A stretch of 46,414 nt of DNA, taken from NCBI RefSeq assembly GCF_014650175.1, contig NZ_BMUL01000028.1:1-46414 (forward strand). The letters run 5' to 3'. Each line of letters begins with the position of its first letter. Within the stretch, counting starts at the first letter, position 1. The DNA is from Streptomyces termitum (GTDB lineage: Bacteria; Actinomycetota; Actinomycetes; Streptomycetales; Streptomycetaceae). Below the pieces are notes generated by a model, which did no database searches, had not been told where the DNA came from, and saw only the letters and a program-made list of their open reading frames with translations. Below are positions 24,566 to 34,495 of this stretch, piece by piece. The translations under genes and the position numbers were made by a program.

Positions 24566-25986
24566 GCACGGACACCGCCGTCCCCGGGGCCGTCGCCGAC
24601 GCCGGGGACCGCGTCCGCGCCGTACGCCGCCGGTACGCCCGCCGGGGCGACGCCCCCACCGCCCGGGGCTGGGCCTACCCCGCCTACCTCACCGCCGTCC
24701 TCGCCCTCGTCTACGCGGGCCCGGTCGTCGGCCTGGCCGCCACGTCCCGGCCGCTGCTCTCCCCGGACACCCCCGGCGCCACGACCGCCACCGCCTGCCT
24801 GCTGACGGCCGCCGCCGTCGCCGCCGCCCAGCTCACCGGCCGCTTCTGGGGACCGCTGATCCTCCCGCCGTTCCTGCTGCACGTCCTGGCCACGACCGAC
24901 CTGCCCCCGGAGCGGTACCTCGCCCCGATCGCCCGCCGCCGCCTCGCGTACGCCGCCCTCGGCACCCTCACGGCACTGGCCACGGCCGCCCTCCTCACCA
25001 CCGGCGGCCTGCTGCCCCGGGCCCTCGCGCTCGCGGCGGGCCTCGCCGCCCTCACCCCGGTGGCCTGGCTCTGGGGCCAGCTCCGCACCGTCCGCGCCAA
25101 CCTCCTCCTCACCCTCGGCACGGCCGCCACCACGGCCGCCGCCGCCCCCCTCGGCCCGGACGCCGCCTGGCTCCTCGCCGGCGCGACGGCCCTCGCCGCC
25201 CCCCTCCTCGGCCGCCCGGCCCTCCGCGCCCTGCGCACCGCCGACCTCGCCCGGCTCGCCCGCGAGGCAGCCCGCGCCGCCGACGCCCGGACCTTCGCCG
25301 GCACCGGCACCCTCCACCGCGCCCTCGACCTCTACCGCCCCGAACCGCGCGGCCTCGCCACGGCCCTCGCCCGCCCCGACGGCCGCCCGCGCGGCCCCCT
25401 CGCCCACGGCGCCGTCCGCGCCCTGCGCACCCCCGGCCGCACCCTCGCCGGCGTCCTCTGCCTGACCGCCGCCGCCGTCCTCCTCGCCCTCGGCCCCGGC
25501 CCGGCCGGCGCGGTCCTCCTCTACGCGGGCTCCGGCTGGATCGGCGAGACCTGGCGCGGCCTGCGCGACGAACTGACCCTGACCCCCCTGTACGGCCCGC
25601 GCGGCGGCGGCCCCTTCGCCCGCGCCCTCCCCTGGCCGGTCGCCGCCGTCGCCCTCGCGACCGCCCCCGCCGTCCTCCTCCAGCCCCCGCTCCCCGCCCT
25701 CCTCACCGCCGCCACGGCCCTCCTCGTCCTGAGCGCCCGCCTCCTGCGCGAGATGAAGAACGACCTCCCCGTCGAACTCCTCCTGCCGATCATCACCCCC
25801 TTCGGCGACCTCGCCGCCGCCCGCGTCTTCCTCTGGCAGTTCGACGGCCTCGCCGCGGTCCTGACCGGCACCCTCCTGGCCACCGCCCTCCCCACCACCC
25901 CCACCGCCCTCCTCACCACCCTCGCCCTCACCACCTACTGCACCCGAACCGCCCTCCACCGCCCCCACCGCTCCTCCCCCTCCTGA
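24562..25986 (+). CDS. Polytopic membrane partner of the ABC ATPase
   Basis: This 474-aa protein has a charged N-terminus and about ten hydrophobic Ala/Leu-rich segments. A soluble loop of roughly 80 residues lies near the middle (residues 225-305). It has no sequence motif I recognise. Its position, coupled by ATGA to a lone ATPase, supports a permease role. The base composition is extreme, with almost every third position C or G. It ends 27 bp before the thioredoxin-domain gene. Confidence 0.83.
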   Translation: MSTDTAVPGAVADAGDRVRAVRRRYARRGDAPTARGWAYPAYLTAVLALVYAGPVVGLAATSRPLLSPDTPGATTATACLLTAAAVAAAQLTGRFWGPLILPPFLLHVLATTDLPPERYLAPIARRRLAYAALGTLTALATAALLTTGGLLPRALALAAGLAALTPVAWLWGQLRTVRANLLLTLGTAATTAAAAPLGPDAAWLLAGATALAAPLLGRPALRALRTADLARLAREAARAADARTFAGTGTLHRALDLYRPEPRGLATALARPDGRPRGPLAHGAVRALRTPGRTLAGVLCLTAAAVLLALGPGPAGAVLLYAGSGWIGETWRGLRDELTLTPLYGPRGGGPFARALPWPVAAVALATAPAVLLQPPLPALLTAATALLVLSARLLREMKNDLPVELLLPIITPFGDLAAARVFLWQFDGLAAVLTGTLLATALPTTPTALLTTLALTTYCTRTALHRPHRSSPS

Positions 25987-26013
25987 CCACCCCCGGCAGG
26001 GCAGGATGACCCC

Positions 26014-28035
<2,022 letters not shown>

Positions 28036-28052
28036 GCCCCGCCCTCACGGGA

Positions 28053-28092
28053 ACGGCCCCGGCTCCCCTCCGCAGAGGGGCGCCGGGGCCGT
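28053..28092. terminator. Bidirectional terminator between the thioredoxin-domain gene and rodlin 1
   Basis: ACGGCCCCGGC (28053-28063) pairs with GCCGGGGCCGT (28082-28092), and an inner CCCCT/AGGGG extends the stem. Confidence 0.78.
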
Positions 28093-28113
28093 ACGCACGC
28101 CGGGTGGGGTCGC

Positions 28114-28512
28114 TCAGCTGTTGCCGGCGCCGTTGCCGGAGAGCACCGGGATGTCGCTGAGGATGTGCGACAGCGGCTCGTCGCCCTTGGCCTGGGTCGA
28201 GTTCTCGACGCACTGCTGGTTCTGCGGGGAGGACAGGACGTTGATGTCCTGGACCGCGATCGGGACCAGGCCGACGAGCGAACCGGCGTTGACCTTCGCG
28301 GGGAGACCCACGCACGGCTTGTTCAGGGAACCCTGGACGAGCGCGAGCTGCGGGCTCATGTTGCCGTAGGTGGCGGAGTTGCCGAACTCCTGGTGCGCGC
28401 CGTTGCCGGAGAGCGAGGTGGTGCCACCGTCGTCGGCGATCGCGAGCGCCTGCCCGGCCGTCGCGCCGACGACCGAAACGGCCACCGCTGCGGTCGCGAG
28501 GAGCTTCTTCAT
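28114..28512 (-). CDS. Rodlin 1
   Basis: This 132-aa secreted protein has a signal peptide (cleavage near ALA at about residue 24). The mature rodlin sequence includes NGAHQEFGNSATYGNMSPQL, LNKPCVGLP and LSSPQNQQCVENSTQAKGDE. Two cysteines are conserved in all three rodlins here. Rodlins organise chaplin fibrils into the paired rodlets of aerial hyphae and spores. GAAAGG precedes the ATG. A promoter-like GGAAC-N16-AGTTGA lies upstream (28564-28590). Confidence 0.93.
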   Translation of the reverse strand: MKKLLATAAVAVSVVGATAGQALAIADDGGTTSLSGNGAHQEFGNSATYGNMSPQLALVQGSLNKPCVGLPAKVNAGSLVGLVPIAVQDINVLSSPQNQQCVENSTQAKGDEPLSHILSDIPVLSGNGAGNS

Positions 28513-28563
28513 GGTTCTGGCCTTTCGGATTACTGGCCCGAGCTGAGTGCCGAGCCATGCTGA

Positions 28564-28590
28564 TCAACTGGTCAGGAGGGCCGAGGTTCC
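28564..28590 (-). promoter_or_regulatory. Developmental-type promoter of rodlin 1 (GGAAC-N16-AGTTGA)
   Basis: On the minus strand GGAAC (28590-28586) and AGTTGA (28569-28564) are 16 bp apart, about 57 bp upstream of the start codon. The same pair with the same spacing occurs before the other two rodlins, which makes chance unlikely. It resembles promoters of the sigma BldN type, known to drive rodlin and chaplin genes; the consensus is recalled, not searched. Confidence 0.65.
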
Positions 28591-28609
28591 GGCATGTCCA
28601 CCGGACGGC

Positions 28610-29638
28610 CTACGGGCAGATGAGCGAAGACCCCCGGGCGGGCCGGTACGCGGCGGCGGGGACGTCACCGGGCGCGACGGCCCCGGACGGCGGCAGGGGG
28701 CGGTCCGAGGCCAGCCGCCGGAAGACCTCCCGGGCCCCCTCCGGGTCCCAGCCGACCGTCGAACCGGCGCCCTCCACCGGCGGGTTGAACCCCTTCACCG
28801 GTACGGTCGCGAATTCGGTCCCGGACGGCTCCAGCCCCTTCAGCCGGCCCGCGAGCGCGACCAGCTCGGCGACGGACAGGCCCCGTTCGGCCGGGGCGGT
28901 GCCGCGCAGGACGGCGGCGAACGCCCGCAGCCGCTTCCGGTCGGTCAGGACGTCGTCCGCGCGCAGCCGTTCCAGCGTGTTGGCGACGAACAGCTGCTGC
29001 TTGCGGATGCGGCCGAAGTCCATCTCCCCGTCGGCCTTCCGCGAGCGCACGTACTGGAGCCCGGGGCCGCCGGCCAGCCGGGTGGTGCCGGCCGCCAGGT
29101 CGAGCCCGGTGGCCGGGTCCTTCAGCGGCTTCGCGGTGCAGACCGGCACCCCGTCCTCGACCCGGTCCACGGAGTCCATGAACCGCCGGAAGTCGATCTC
29201 CAGGTAGCGGTGCACCTCCAGGCCGGTCAGCGCCTCGACGGTCTCGGTCGCGAGGGCCGGACCGCCTTCCGAACGCGCGGCGTTGAGCTTGGCCGCGTGG
29301 GCCGCGTGGACGGTCCCGGTACGCAGGTCGGTGTGGCCGGCGGGCAGGTGCGCGAGCGAGTCGCGGGGCAGTCCGACCACGCTCACCCGGTCGCCGCGCG
29401 CGGAGACGTGCACGAGCATCATCACGTCCGCGCAGTCGCAGCCCTTCCCGCCGAGCCGGAACCGCTCCTTCTCGTCCGGGGTGATCCCGGCCCGGGAGTC
29501 GATGCCGACGACGAGCAGGTTCAGCCCCTTCGCGGGGGAGGGGAGTTCGGCGGGTCCCGCGGCGGCCAGGGCCCCGGGGGCGAGCGCGAGGAGCGCCGCA
29601 GGGACGGGCAACAGCCGCCGGGAGAGCGGGAGTCTCAT
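28610..29638 (-). CDS. LytR-CpsA-Psr (LCP) family protein
   Basis: This 342-aa protein has an N-terminal signal or anchor helix and an LCP domain. Visible landmarks are LNLLVVGIDSRAG, CADVMMLVHVSARGDRVSVV, LPRDSLAHLP and RSRKADGEMDFGRIRKQQ, which supply the conserved Asp and Arg residues that hold the lipid pyrophosphate. LCP enzymes transfer polymers from undecaprenyl pyrophosphate to peptidoglycan. In this location it is a candidate to attach the polysaccharide of the downstream cluster. No C-terminal LytR domain is present. Confidence 0.87.
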   Translation of the reverse strand: MRLPLSRRLLPVPAALLALAPGALAAAGPAELPSPAKGLNLLVVGIDSRAGITPDEKERFRLGGKGCDCADVMMLVHVSARGDRVSVVGLPRDSLAHLPAGHTDLRTGTVHAAHAAKLNAARSEGGPALATETVEALTGLEVHRYLEIDFRRFMDSVDRVEDGVPVCTAKPLKDPATGLDLAAGTTRLAGGPGLQYVRSRKADGEMDFGRIRKQQLFVANTLERLRADDVLTDRKRLRAFAAVLRGTAPAERGLSVAELVALAGRLKGLEPSGTEFATVPVKGFNPPVEGAGSTVGWDPEGAREVFRRLASDRPLPPSGAVAPGDVPAAAYRPARGSSLICP

Positions 29639-29757
29639 GCCCGCACGCTAGGGCGAACCCGCTCGCACACAGATGCGCGACGCGACATTGTCCGGGTGAA
29701 TCACCCCGCCGCGGGGTTTGTGTAATGATGCGGGAATAGCAGCGGAAGGAGCGAAGA

Positions 29758-29985
29758 ATGGCGCCGCCTGGTCCCGGTAATCCCGGGAAATGGGAACGCA
29801 TGGCCTTCATTCCGAGGAGCCGGTACGTGGGCGACCCACCGCCCCCCGAAAGAAATCTGACGCCGAACCAATTCCCTGTCTATTCCGCCCTGGCGAGCCA
29901 GTGGGCGCAGGCGGGGCGGGCGGTGCCGGGGCTGCCCGACCGGGAGTGGGAGCGCCTGATGTCCGCCCCGGTCTGGCCGCTCTAG
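29758..29985 (+). CDS. Small conserved streptomycete protein, unknown function
   Basis: This 75-aa protein has no signal peptide or membrane helix. The C-terminal part (LTPNQFPVYSALASQWAQAG, then a GLPDREWERL segment) is helical and resembles short orphan proteins common in streptomycetes (from memory). AAGGAG lies 6 nt before the ATG, a strong argument that it is translated. A perfect terminator follows. The N-terminal Pro/Gly region is probably flexible. Function unknown. Confidence 0.75.
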   Translation: MAPPGPGNPGKWERMAFIPRSRYVGDPPPPERNLTPNQFPVYSALASQWAQAGRAVPGLPDREWERLMSAPVWPL

Positions 29986-29995
29986 GCCGTACGCA

Positions 29996-30031
29996 CGAAG
30001 GGGCCGCCCCCGTCCGGGGGCGGCCCCTTCG
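29996..30031. terminator. Perfect 16-bp stem terminator
   Basis: CGAAGGGGCCGCCCCC (29996-30011) pairs exactly with GGGGGCGGCCCCTTCG (30016-30031) around GTCC. It serves the small plus-strand gene and the convergent rodlin 2 gene. Confidence 0.85.
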
Positions 30032-30060
30032 GCGTGCCGACGGCGCCGGGGAGGCGTCCG

Positions 30061-30471
30061 TCAGCCGTTGGCCACGCCGTTGCCCGAGAGGATCGGGATG
30101 TCCTCCAGCAGGTGGGAGAGCGGCTCGTCGCCCTTGGCCTGGGTCGAGTTCTCGACGCACTGCTGGTTCTGCGGGGAGGACAGGACGTTGACGTCCTGGA
30201 CCGAGATCGGGATGGCGCCGACCAGCGAACCGGCGTTGAGCTTGGCCGGCAGGCCGATGCAGGGCTTGTTCAGCGAGCCCTGGATGAGCGCCATCTGCGG
30301 GCTCATGTTCCCGTAGGTCGCCGAGTTGCCGTACGACTGGCTGGCGAAGTTGCCGCTGTAGGAGGTGGTGCCGCCGTCGTCGGCGAGCGCGAGGGCGGGG
30401 GTGGCCGCGGCGGCGGTGGCGCCGACGATCGAGGCGGCGGCAGCCGCGGTGGCCATGACCTTCTTGATCAC
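30061..30471 (-). CDS. Rodlin 2
   Basis: This 136-aa secreted protein starts at GTG (VIKKVMATAAAAASIVG) and has a signal peptide cleaved near ALA. The mature part has SYGNSATYGNMSPQMALIQG, LNKPCIGLP and SSPQNQQCVENSTQAKGDEP, nearly the same as rodlin 1. It is divergent from rodlin 3, the same head-to-head arrangement as rdlA-rdlB in S. coelicolor. GAAGGGA lies upstream. Its promoter-like GGAAC-N16-AGTTGT is at 30516-30542. Confidence 0.93.
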   Translation of the reverse strand: MIKKVMATAAAAASIVGATAAAATPALALADDGGTTSYSGNFASQSYGNSATYGNMSPQMALIQGSLNKPCIGLPAKLNAGSLVGAIPISVQDVNVLSSPQNQQCVENSTQAKGDEPLSHLLEDIPILSGNGVANG

Positions 30472-30515
30472 GGTAGTTCCCTTCTAGAACCTGCCCCGTG
30501 CAGGGAGCGCCCTGG

Positions 30516-30542
30516 ACAACTGGGTCCGGACCGGTGAGTTCC
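30516..30542 (-). promoter_or_regulatory. Developmental-type promoter of rodlin 2 (GGAAC-N16-AGTTGT)
   Basis: On the minus strand GGAAC (30542-30538) and AGTTGT (30521-30516) are separated by 16 bp and lie about 50 bp upstream of the GTG. See the matching elements at 28564 and 30615. Confidence 0.65.
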
Positions 30543-30614
30543 GCCCTGTCACTCCGATGGCGGAGCGCGCGCGGCAGCGCTCGGCACGGTTCCCAGTCGA
30601 TCGGGTGAAGGGCC

Positions 30615-30641
30615 GGAACCTCCGCCCCCGGTCGCAGTTGT
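30615..30641 (+). promoter_or_regulatory. Developmental-type promoter of rodlin 3 (GGAAC-N16-AGTTGT)
   Basis: GGAAC (30615-30619) and AGTTGT (30636-30641) with a 16-bp spacer lie about 50 bp upstream of the GTG. The two head-to-head rodlin promoters are back to back with 72 bp between their -35-like elements. Confidence 0.65.
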
Positions 30642-30689
30642 TCCGGTCGCATCAATCACGTCGATTGGTGGGAACAGAACGGATTCACC

Positions 30690-31103
30690 GTGATCAAGAA
30701 GATGATGGCGGCCGCGGCCGTCACCGCTTCGGCCGTCGGCTTCGCCGCCGCGGCCGCCGCCCCCGCGATGGCCATCGCCAACGACGGCGGCACGACCTCC
30801 CTCTCCGGGAACGGCGCCCACCAGGAGTTCGGCAACGCCACCACCGTCGGCGACATGAGCCCGCAGGTCTCCGCCGTCCAGGGCTCGCTGAACAAGCTGT
30901 GCCTCGGCGTCCCGGTCAAGGGCAACGTCGGCTCGGTCGTCGGCGTCCTCGTCCCGGTCGCGGTCCAGGACGTCAACGTCCTGTCCTCCCCGCAGAACCA
31001 GCAGTGCGCGGAGAACTCCACCCAGGCCAAGGGCGACGAGCCGCTCTCGCACGTCCTGGAGGACATCCCGGTGCTCTCGGGCAACGGCATCGGCAACAGC
31101 TGA
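30690..31103 (+). CDS. Rodlin 3
   Basis: This 137-aa secreted protein starts at GTG. A signal peptide ends near AMA. The mature part carries NGAHQEFGNATTVGDMSPQV, LNKLCLGVP and SSPQNQQCAENSTQAKGDEP. It is more divergent from rodlins 1 and 2 in its middle (VKGNVGSVVGVLVPVAVQDV). Both rodlin cysteines are present. It assembles the rodlet layer with chaplins. A perfect terminator follows at 31118. Confidence 0.93.
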   Translation: MIKKMMAAAAVTASAVGFAAAAAAPAMAIANDGGTTSLSGNGAHQEFGNATTVGDMSPQVSAVQGSLNKLCLGVPVKGNVGSVVGVLVPVAVQDVNVLSSPQNQQCAENSTQAKGDEPLSHVLEDIPVLSGNGIGNS

Positions 31104-31117
31104 TCACCGCACCCCCG

Positions 31118-31153
31118 CACAGGGCCGGAGGAATTCCTTCCTCCGGCCCTGTG
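31118..31153 (+). terminator. Perfect 15-bp stem terminator after rodlin 3
   Basis: CACAGGGCCGGAGGA (31118-31132) pairs exactly with TCCTCCGGCCCTGTG (31139-31153) around a 6-nt loop. Confidence 0.82.
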
Positions 31154-31300
31154 CCGTGTGCGCGTACGGCCCCGTCCCGTGCGCGCAATGGAGTGAAAGC
31201 GGGTGTCGCGGCGGAATCACCGGTTTCCCCCGCGAGAGGTTGTCGTTGTCCCTGTGTGCAGCGGAGGCCGATCTTCCGCCGCGGAAAGGAACCAGACGAC

Positions 31301-31534
31301 ATGAAGTGCAAGAAGGCTGCCGCCGTCATCGCCGGAGTCATCCTGGCCATGGGAGCGGCCACGCCCGCCTTCGCCGACGCCGAGGCCGAGGGTGTGGCCG
31401 TCGGCTCCCCGGGTGTCCTCTCGGGCAACGTCGTGCAGATCCCGATCCACGTGCCGATCAACGCCTGCGGCAACAGCATCAACGTGATCGGCCTGCTGAA
31501 CCCGGCCTTCGGCAACACCTGCGTCAACGCCTGA
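31301..31534 (+). CDS. Short chaplin A
   Basis: This 77-aa protein has a signal peptide (MKCKKAAAVIAGVILAMGAA, cleavage near AFA) and one chaplin domain: SPGVLSGNVVQIPIHVPINA, then CGNSINVIGLLNPAFGNTCV. The two cysteines form the disulfide typical of short chaplins. Chaplins self-assemble into amyloid-like surfactant films that let hyphae leave the medium. AAAGGA precedes the ATG. It follows rodlin 3 by about 200 bp. A clean BldN-type element was not found upstream. Confidence 0.95.
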   Translation: MKCKKAAAVIAGVILAMGAATPAFADAEAEGVAVGSPGVLSGNVVQIPIHVPINACGNSINVIGLLNPAFGNTCVNA

Positions 31535-31563
31535 TCCGGTCCGCCCGGCCAGGGCGGAGCACC

Positions 31564-31601
31564 ACCCGGCCCCGGGGAGCGTCACGCCCCCGGGGCCGGG
31601 T
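31564..31601. terminator. Bidirectional 14-bp stem between chaplin A and the ATP-grasp gene
   Basis: ACCCGGCCCCGGGG (31564-31577) pairs exactly with CCCCGGGGCCGGGT (31588-31601) around a 10-nt loop. Confidence 0.82.
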
Positions 31602-31607
31602 CGCGTC

Positions 31608-32915
31608 TCAGCGCCGGGTGAGTCCGCGCGGGGCGCCGCCGCGCGGGGCCGGCAGCGAGGCCGCCGGCCGGGGCCGCCCGGCCGTGAGCCGCCGCCGCAC
31701 CGCCGCCAGGGCCCGGCGCGCCAGGTGGGCGAGCCAGGCCCGGCCCATGGCGAGCGCGGGCAGCGGGTCGTCGGCGGCCCACCAGGCGCGCTCGCCCCGC
31801 CGCCGGACGGTGCCGGGGGCGGGTCCGGGAGCGGTCCGGGGGCCCGGGGAGGTGAGCAGGGAGAGCGCCGCGTAGTTCTCCACGACGAAGCGGCGGCCGT
31901 ACGCGGGGGAGAGCGGCGGCACCGGACGGCCGGTGAGGTCCAGGTGCAGAGCCCGTACGACATCGAGGCCCGCGTCGGCGAAGAGGCGGAACTGGGCGCC
32001 GGGGCGCGGGTTGAAGTCGAGCAGGTGGTACGCGCCCGTCACCGGGTCCAGCCGGAAGTCGAGGTCGCACACGCCCCGGTGGCCGAGCGCGCCGAGCACC
32101 CCGCGCGCGAGCCGGTCGAGTTCCGGGTTGGCGGCCCAGCGGCCCACGGCGGTGAGTCCGGCCGCGTCCGGCCAGGAGCGCTCCTTGCGGCCGGTGGCCC
32201 CCACGACGCACCGGCCGGCCGTGTCGACGTATCCGTGGAAGAACCAGTCGAGGCCCCGGCCGGGCGGCAGGAGCTCCTGGAGCAGCAGCCGGCTGCCGGC
32301 CTGCGGGGTTCGCGCGTACAGCTCCCTGACCTCGGCGAGCGAGCGCAGGACCGTGGTGCTGCGCAGCCCGCGGCCGGCCGGCAGCAGCCACGGGCGGCTC
32401 CACTTGGCGACCACCGGCAGCCCGAGCGACCAGGCCATGGCGGCGGCCTCGTCGGCTCCGGAGGGGAGTTCGGTACGGGGGTGGGGCAGGCCCAGGGCGG
32501 CGCAGGTCCCGGCGAGCGCGGCCTTGTCGGCGACCCGCAGCAGCTGCTCCTCGGTCCGCGCGGGCAGCAGGAAGCGGTCCGCCAGTTCGGCGCGGCGGCG
32601 GGCCAGGGCCAGCGCGCTGATGTCGTCCATCGGCACGGCGAGCACGGGGGCGGCCGGGTCGCCGGTGATCTCGGCGGCGAGCGCGCCGAGCAGCGCGGCC
32701 AGTTCGGTGGCGGCGGCCGAGGCGGGGCGGGGCCGGACGGAGCGGACGTACCGGGAGCGCGCGACGGGGCTGTCGGCCGCCTCGACGACGGCGTGGACGG
32801 GGATTCCGGCCCGGCCCAGCGAGCGGGCGGCGCCCAGCGTTCCGTGGTGGAAGGGATTCCGGTCGAGCCGTACGAGAACGGCGGGGACGCGGGTGTCGAA
32901 AGGCGGCACGGTCAT
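31608..32915 (-). CDS. ATP-grasp carboxylate-amine ligase-like protein
   Basis: This 435-aa protein has a pre-ATP-grasp domain (VPAVLVRLDRNPFHHGTLGA onward) and an ATP-grasp core. Landmarks are LPVVAKWSRPW with the ATP lysine, SRLLLQELLP and HLLDFNPRPGAQFRLF, which provides the Mg-binding Glu/Asp-Asn set in variant form. It should join a carboxylate to an amine or thiol using ATP. Related proteins often accompany exopolysaccharide clusters, where they may add amino acids to sugars; that role is inferred. It is divergent from the GH26-like gene. Confidence 0.85.
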   Translation of the reverse strand: MTVPPFDTRVPAVLVRLDRNPFHHGTLGAARSLGRAGIPVHAVVEAADSPVARSRYVRSVRPRPASAAATELAALLGALAAEITGDPAAPVLAVPMDDISALALARRRAELADRFLLPARTEEQLLRVADKAALAGTCAALGLPHPRTELPSGADEAAAMAWSLGLPVVAKWSRPWLLPAGRGLRSTTVLRSLAEVRELYARTPQAGSRLLLQELLPPGRGLDWFFHGYVDTAGRCVVGATGRKERSWPDAAGLTAVGRWAANPELDRLARGVLGALGHRGVCDLDFRLDPVTGAYHLLDFNPRPGAQFRLFADAGLDVVRALHLDLTGRPVPPLSPAYGRRFVVENYAALSLLTSPGPRTAPGPAPGTVRRRGERAWWAADDPLPALAMGRAWLAHLARRALAAVRRRLTAGRPRPAASLPAPRGGAPRGLTRR

Positions 32916-33009
32916 GGCCCCTTCGTCTCGGGTGCCCCAAGTGGGCGATGAAATCCTCTAATGGACTACACGCCGGAGGGAAGCCGAGTTCACGGTCGGC
33001 TCATTAGGA

Positions 33010-33024
33010 ATACTTTCGGAGTAT
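33010..33024. promoter_or_regulatory. Inverted repeat ATACT-N5-AGTAT in the ATP-grasp/GH26 divergent promoter region
   Basis: A perfect 5+5-bp inverted repeat with a TTCGG spacer lies between the divergent starts at 32915 and 33070. The surrounding DNA is unusually AT-rich, as expected of promoters in this genome. It may be an operator; TTCGG could also form an RNA tetraloop. Confidence 0.4.
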
Positions 33025-33069
33025 CGGATTGATTGGTCGTCACATGCTGTGCGTGCGGAGGAGTGGCCC

Positions 33070-34491
33070 GTGGAATCTTTCGGAAGAAAGCCCGGAACGA
33101 GAAGATGGCTCGGGGTGGTCACCGCCGGAATCCTCGTCTCGGGAGCGGCCGTCCCGGCCGCCGCCGCGCAGGCGCCCGGACCGGCGGACTCCCCGGCCGG
33201 GGCCATGGGGGCCTTCCTCTCCTCCGGCGACCTCGGCGTCTCCCGGATCAACCAGCTCGAACGCTGGCTCGGCGGACGCGAACTGCGTGTCGGCCACACC
33301 TATCTGCCCGGCGACCTCTGGTCCAACATCGAGGGACGGCCCGCCTTCCTCGCCGCCTGGGCGGACTGGCGCACCGCCAAGTGGGACCGGATGCTCGTCC
33401 TCAACGTCCCCATGCTGGAACGGAACGAGGCCGGCCTCCCCGACGCGGAGGTCCGCCGACAGCTCCAGCTCGGCGCCGCCGGTTACTACGACCACCACTT
33501 CCGCACCCTCGCCCGCCGGCTGGTCGCGGCCGGGGCCCTCGACACGGTCGTCGCCCTCGGCTGGGAGATGAACGGCACCACCTACACCTCCCGGTGCGCG
33601 CCCGACCCCACCGCCTGGAAGCGGTACTGGAACCGGATCGTCACCGCCATGCGTTCCGTGCCGGGCCAGAAGTTCCGCTTCGACTTCAATCCGAGCCGGG
33701 GCCTCGACGCGATTCCGTGGACCGAGTGCTATCCCGGCGACGACGTCGTCGACATCATCGGCATGGACTCCTACGACCAGCCGGCCGGCGCCGATTTCGA
33801 CCAGCACGTCACGGAGCCGTACGGGCTCCAGAAGCAGGTCGATTTCGCCGCCGAGCACGGAAAGGAGATCTCGTACCCCGAATGGGGCCTCTTCCGGAAC
33901 GGCGACAATCCCGCGTACATGCGGCGGATGCTGGAATGGATCCGCCGGCAGAAACCGCTGTACCACACCATCACCGACTACTGCCCGCACGGCGTCTGGC
34001 AGTGCGACGACAACCCGCGGTCGTCGCGGGTGTTCCGGGAGATGCTGTACGGGGAGGGGACGGAGACGCCGGTGGATCCGGTGGATCCGGTGGACCCGAC
34101 GATTCCCGAACCGAAGCCGGAACCGAAGCCTGAGCCCAAGCCCAAGCCCGAGCCGAAGCCCGAGCCCAAGCCCAAGCCGGAACCCAAGCCCAAGCCCAAG
34201 CCGGAACCCAAGCCCGAGCCGAAGCCGGAACCGAAGCCGGAACCCAAGCCGGAACCGAAGCCGGAACCCAAGCCCGAGCCGAAGCCCGAGCCCAAGCCGG
34301 AACCGAAGCCCGAGCCGAAGCCGGAACCGAAACCTGAGCCGAAGCCCGAGCCGGAGCCCGGGTCGGAACCCCAACCCGACTGTTGGAAGGTCGAGTTGGG
34401 GGAGTGGGTGGAGAGCTGGATCGGGGGGTCGGTGTGCGTGCCGAAGGAGATCGGGTGGAAGGAGGCGCTGAAGGGGAGCTGGCCGTTCTGA
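33070..34491 (+). CDS. Secreted GH26-like glycoside hydrolase with EPKP-repeat tail
   Basis: This 473-aa protein has a signal peptide (cleavage near AAA at about residue 33). The beta/alpha-barrel domain (about 45-325) resembles GH26, with the acid/base in LGWEMNGTTY (Glu166) and the nucleophile in SYPEWGL (Glu271). A roughly 85-residue EPKP repeat follows, then a 45-residue tail with two cysteines. GH26 enzymes cut mannans, glucans or xylans. Here it may trim the polysaccharide made by the adjacent cluster. The GTG at 33070 has GGAGGAG upstream. It converges with the GNAT gene with only 4 bp between stops. Confidence 0.85.
   Translation: MESFGRKPGTRRWLGVVTAGILVSGAAVPAAAAQAPGPADSPAGAMGAFLSSGDLGVSRINQLERWLGGRELRVGHTYLPGDLWSNIEGRPAFLAAWADWRTAKWDRMLVLNVPMLERNEAGLPDAEVRRQLQLGAAGYYDHHFRTLARRLVAAGALDTVVALGWEMNGTTYTSRCAPDPTAWKRYWNRIVTAMRSVPGQKFRFDFNPSRGLDAIPWTECYPGDDVVDIIGMDSYDQPAGADFDQHVTEPYGLQKQVDFAAEHGKEISYPEWGLFRNGDNPAYMRRMLEWIRRQKPLYHTITDYCPHGVWQCDDNPRSSRVFREMLYGEGTETPVDPVDPVDPTIPEPKPEPKPEPKPKPEPKPEPKPKPEPKPKPKPEPKPEPKPEPKPEPKPEPKPEPKPEPKPEPKPEPKPEPKPEPKPEPKPEPEPGSEPQPDCWKVELGEWVESWIGGSVCVPKEIGWKEALKGSWPF
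34108..34360 (+). repeat. In-frame 12-bp tandem repeats encoding EPKP
   Basis: About twenty copies of a 12-bp unit of the type GAACCGAAGCCG or GAGCCCAAGCCC encode alternating Glu-Pro-Lys-Pro. Copies differ mainly at synonymous positions. The encoded chain is a stiff, charged stalk likely to interact with cell wall polymers. Copy number is a candidate for variation between strains. Confidence 0.9.
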
Positions 34492-34495
34492 CGGG

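Noticed and set aside
34108..34360. Possible CRISPR array
   Set aside because: The repeats are 12 bp, in-frame and contiguous, with no unique spacers; they encode EPKP.
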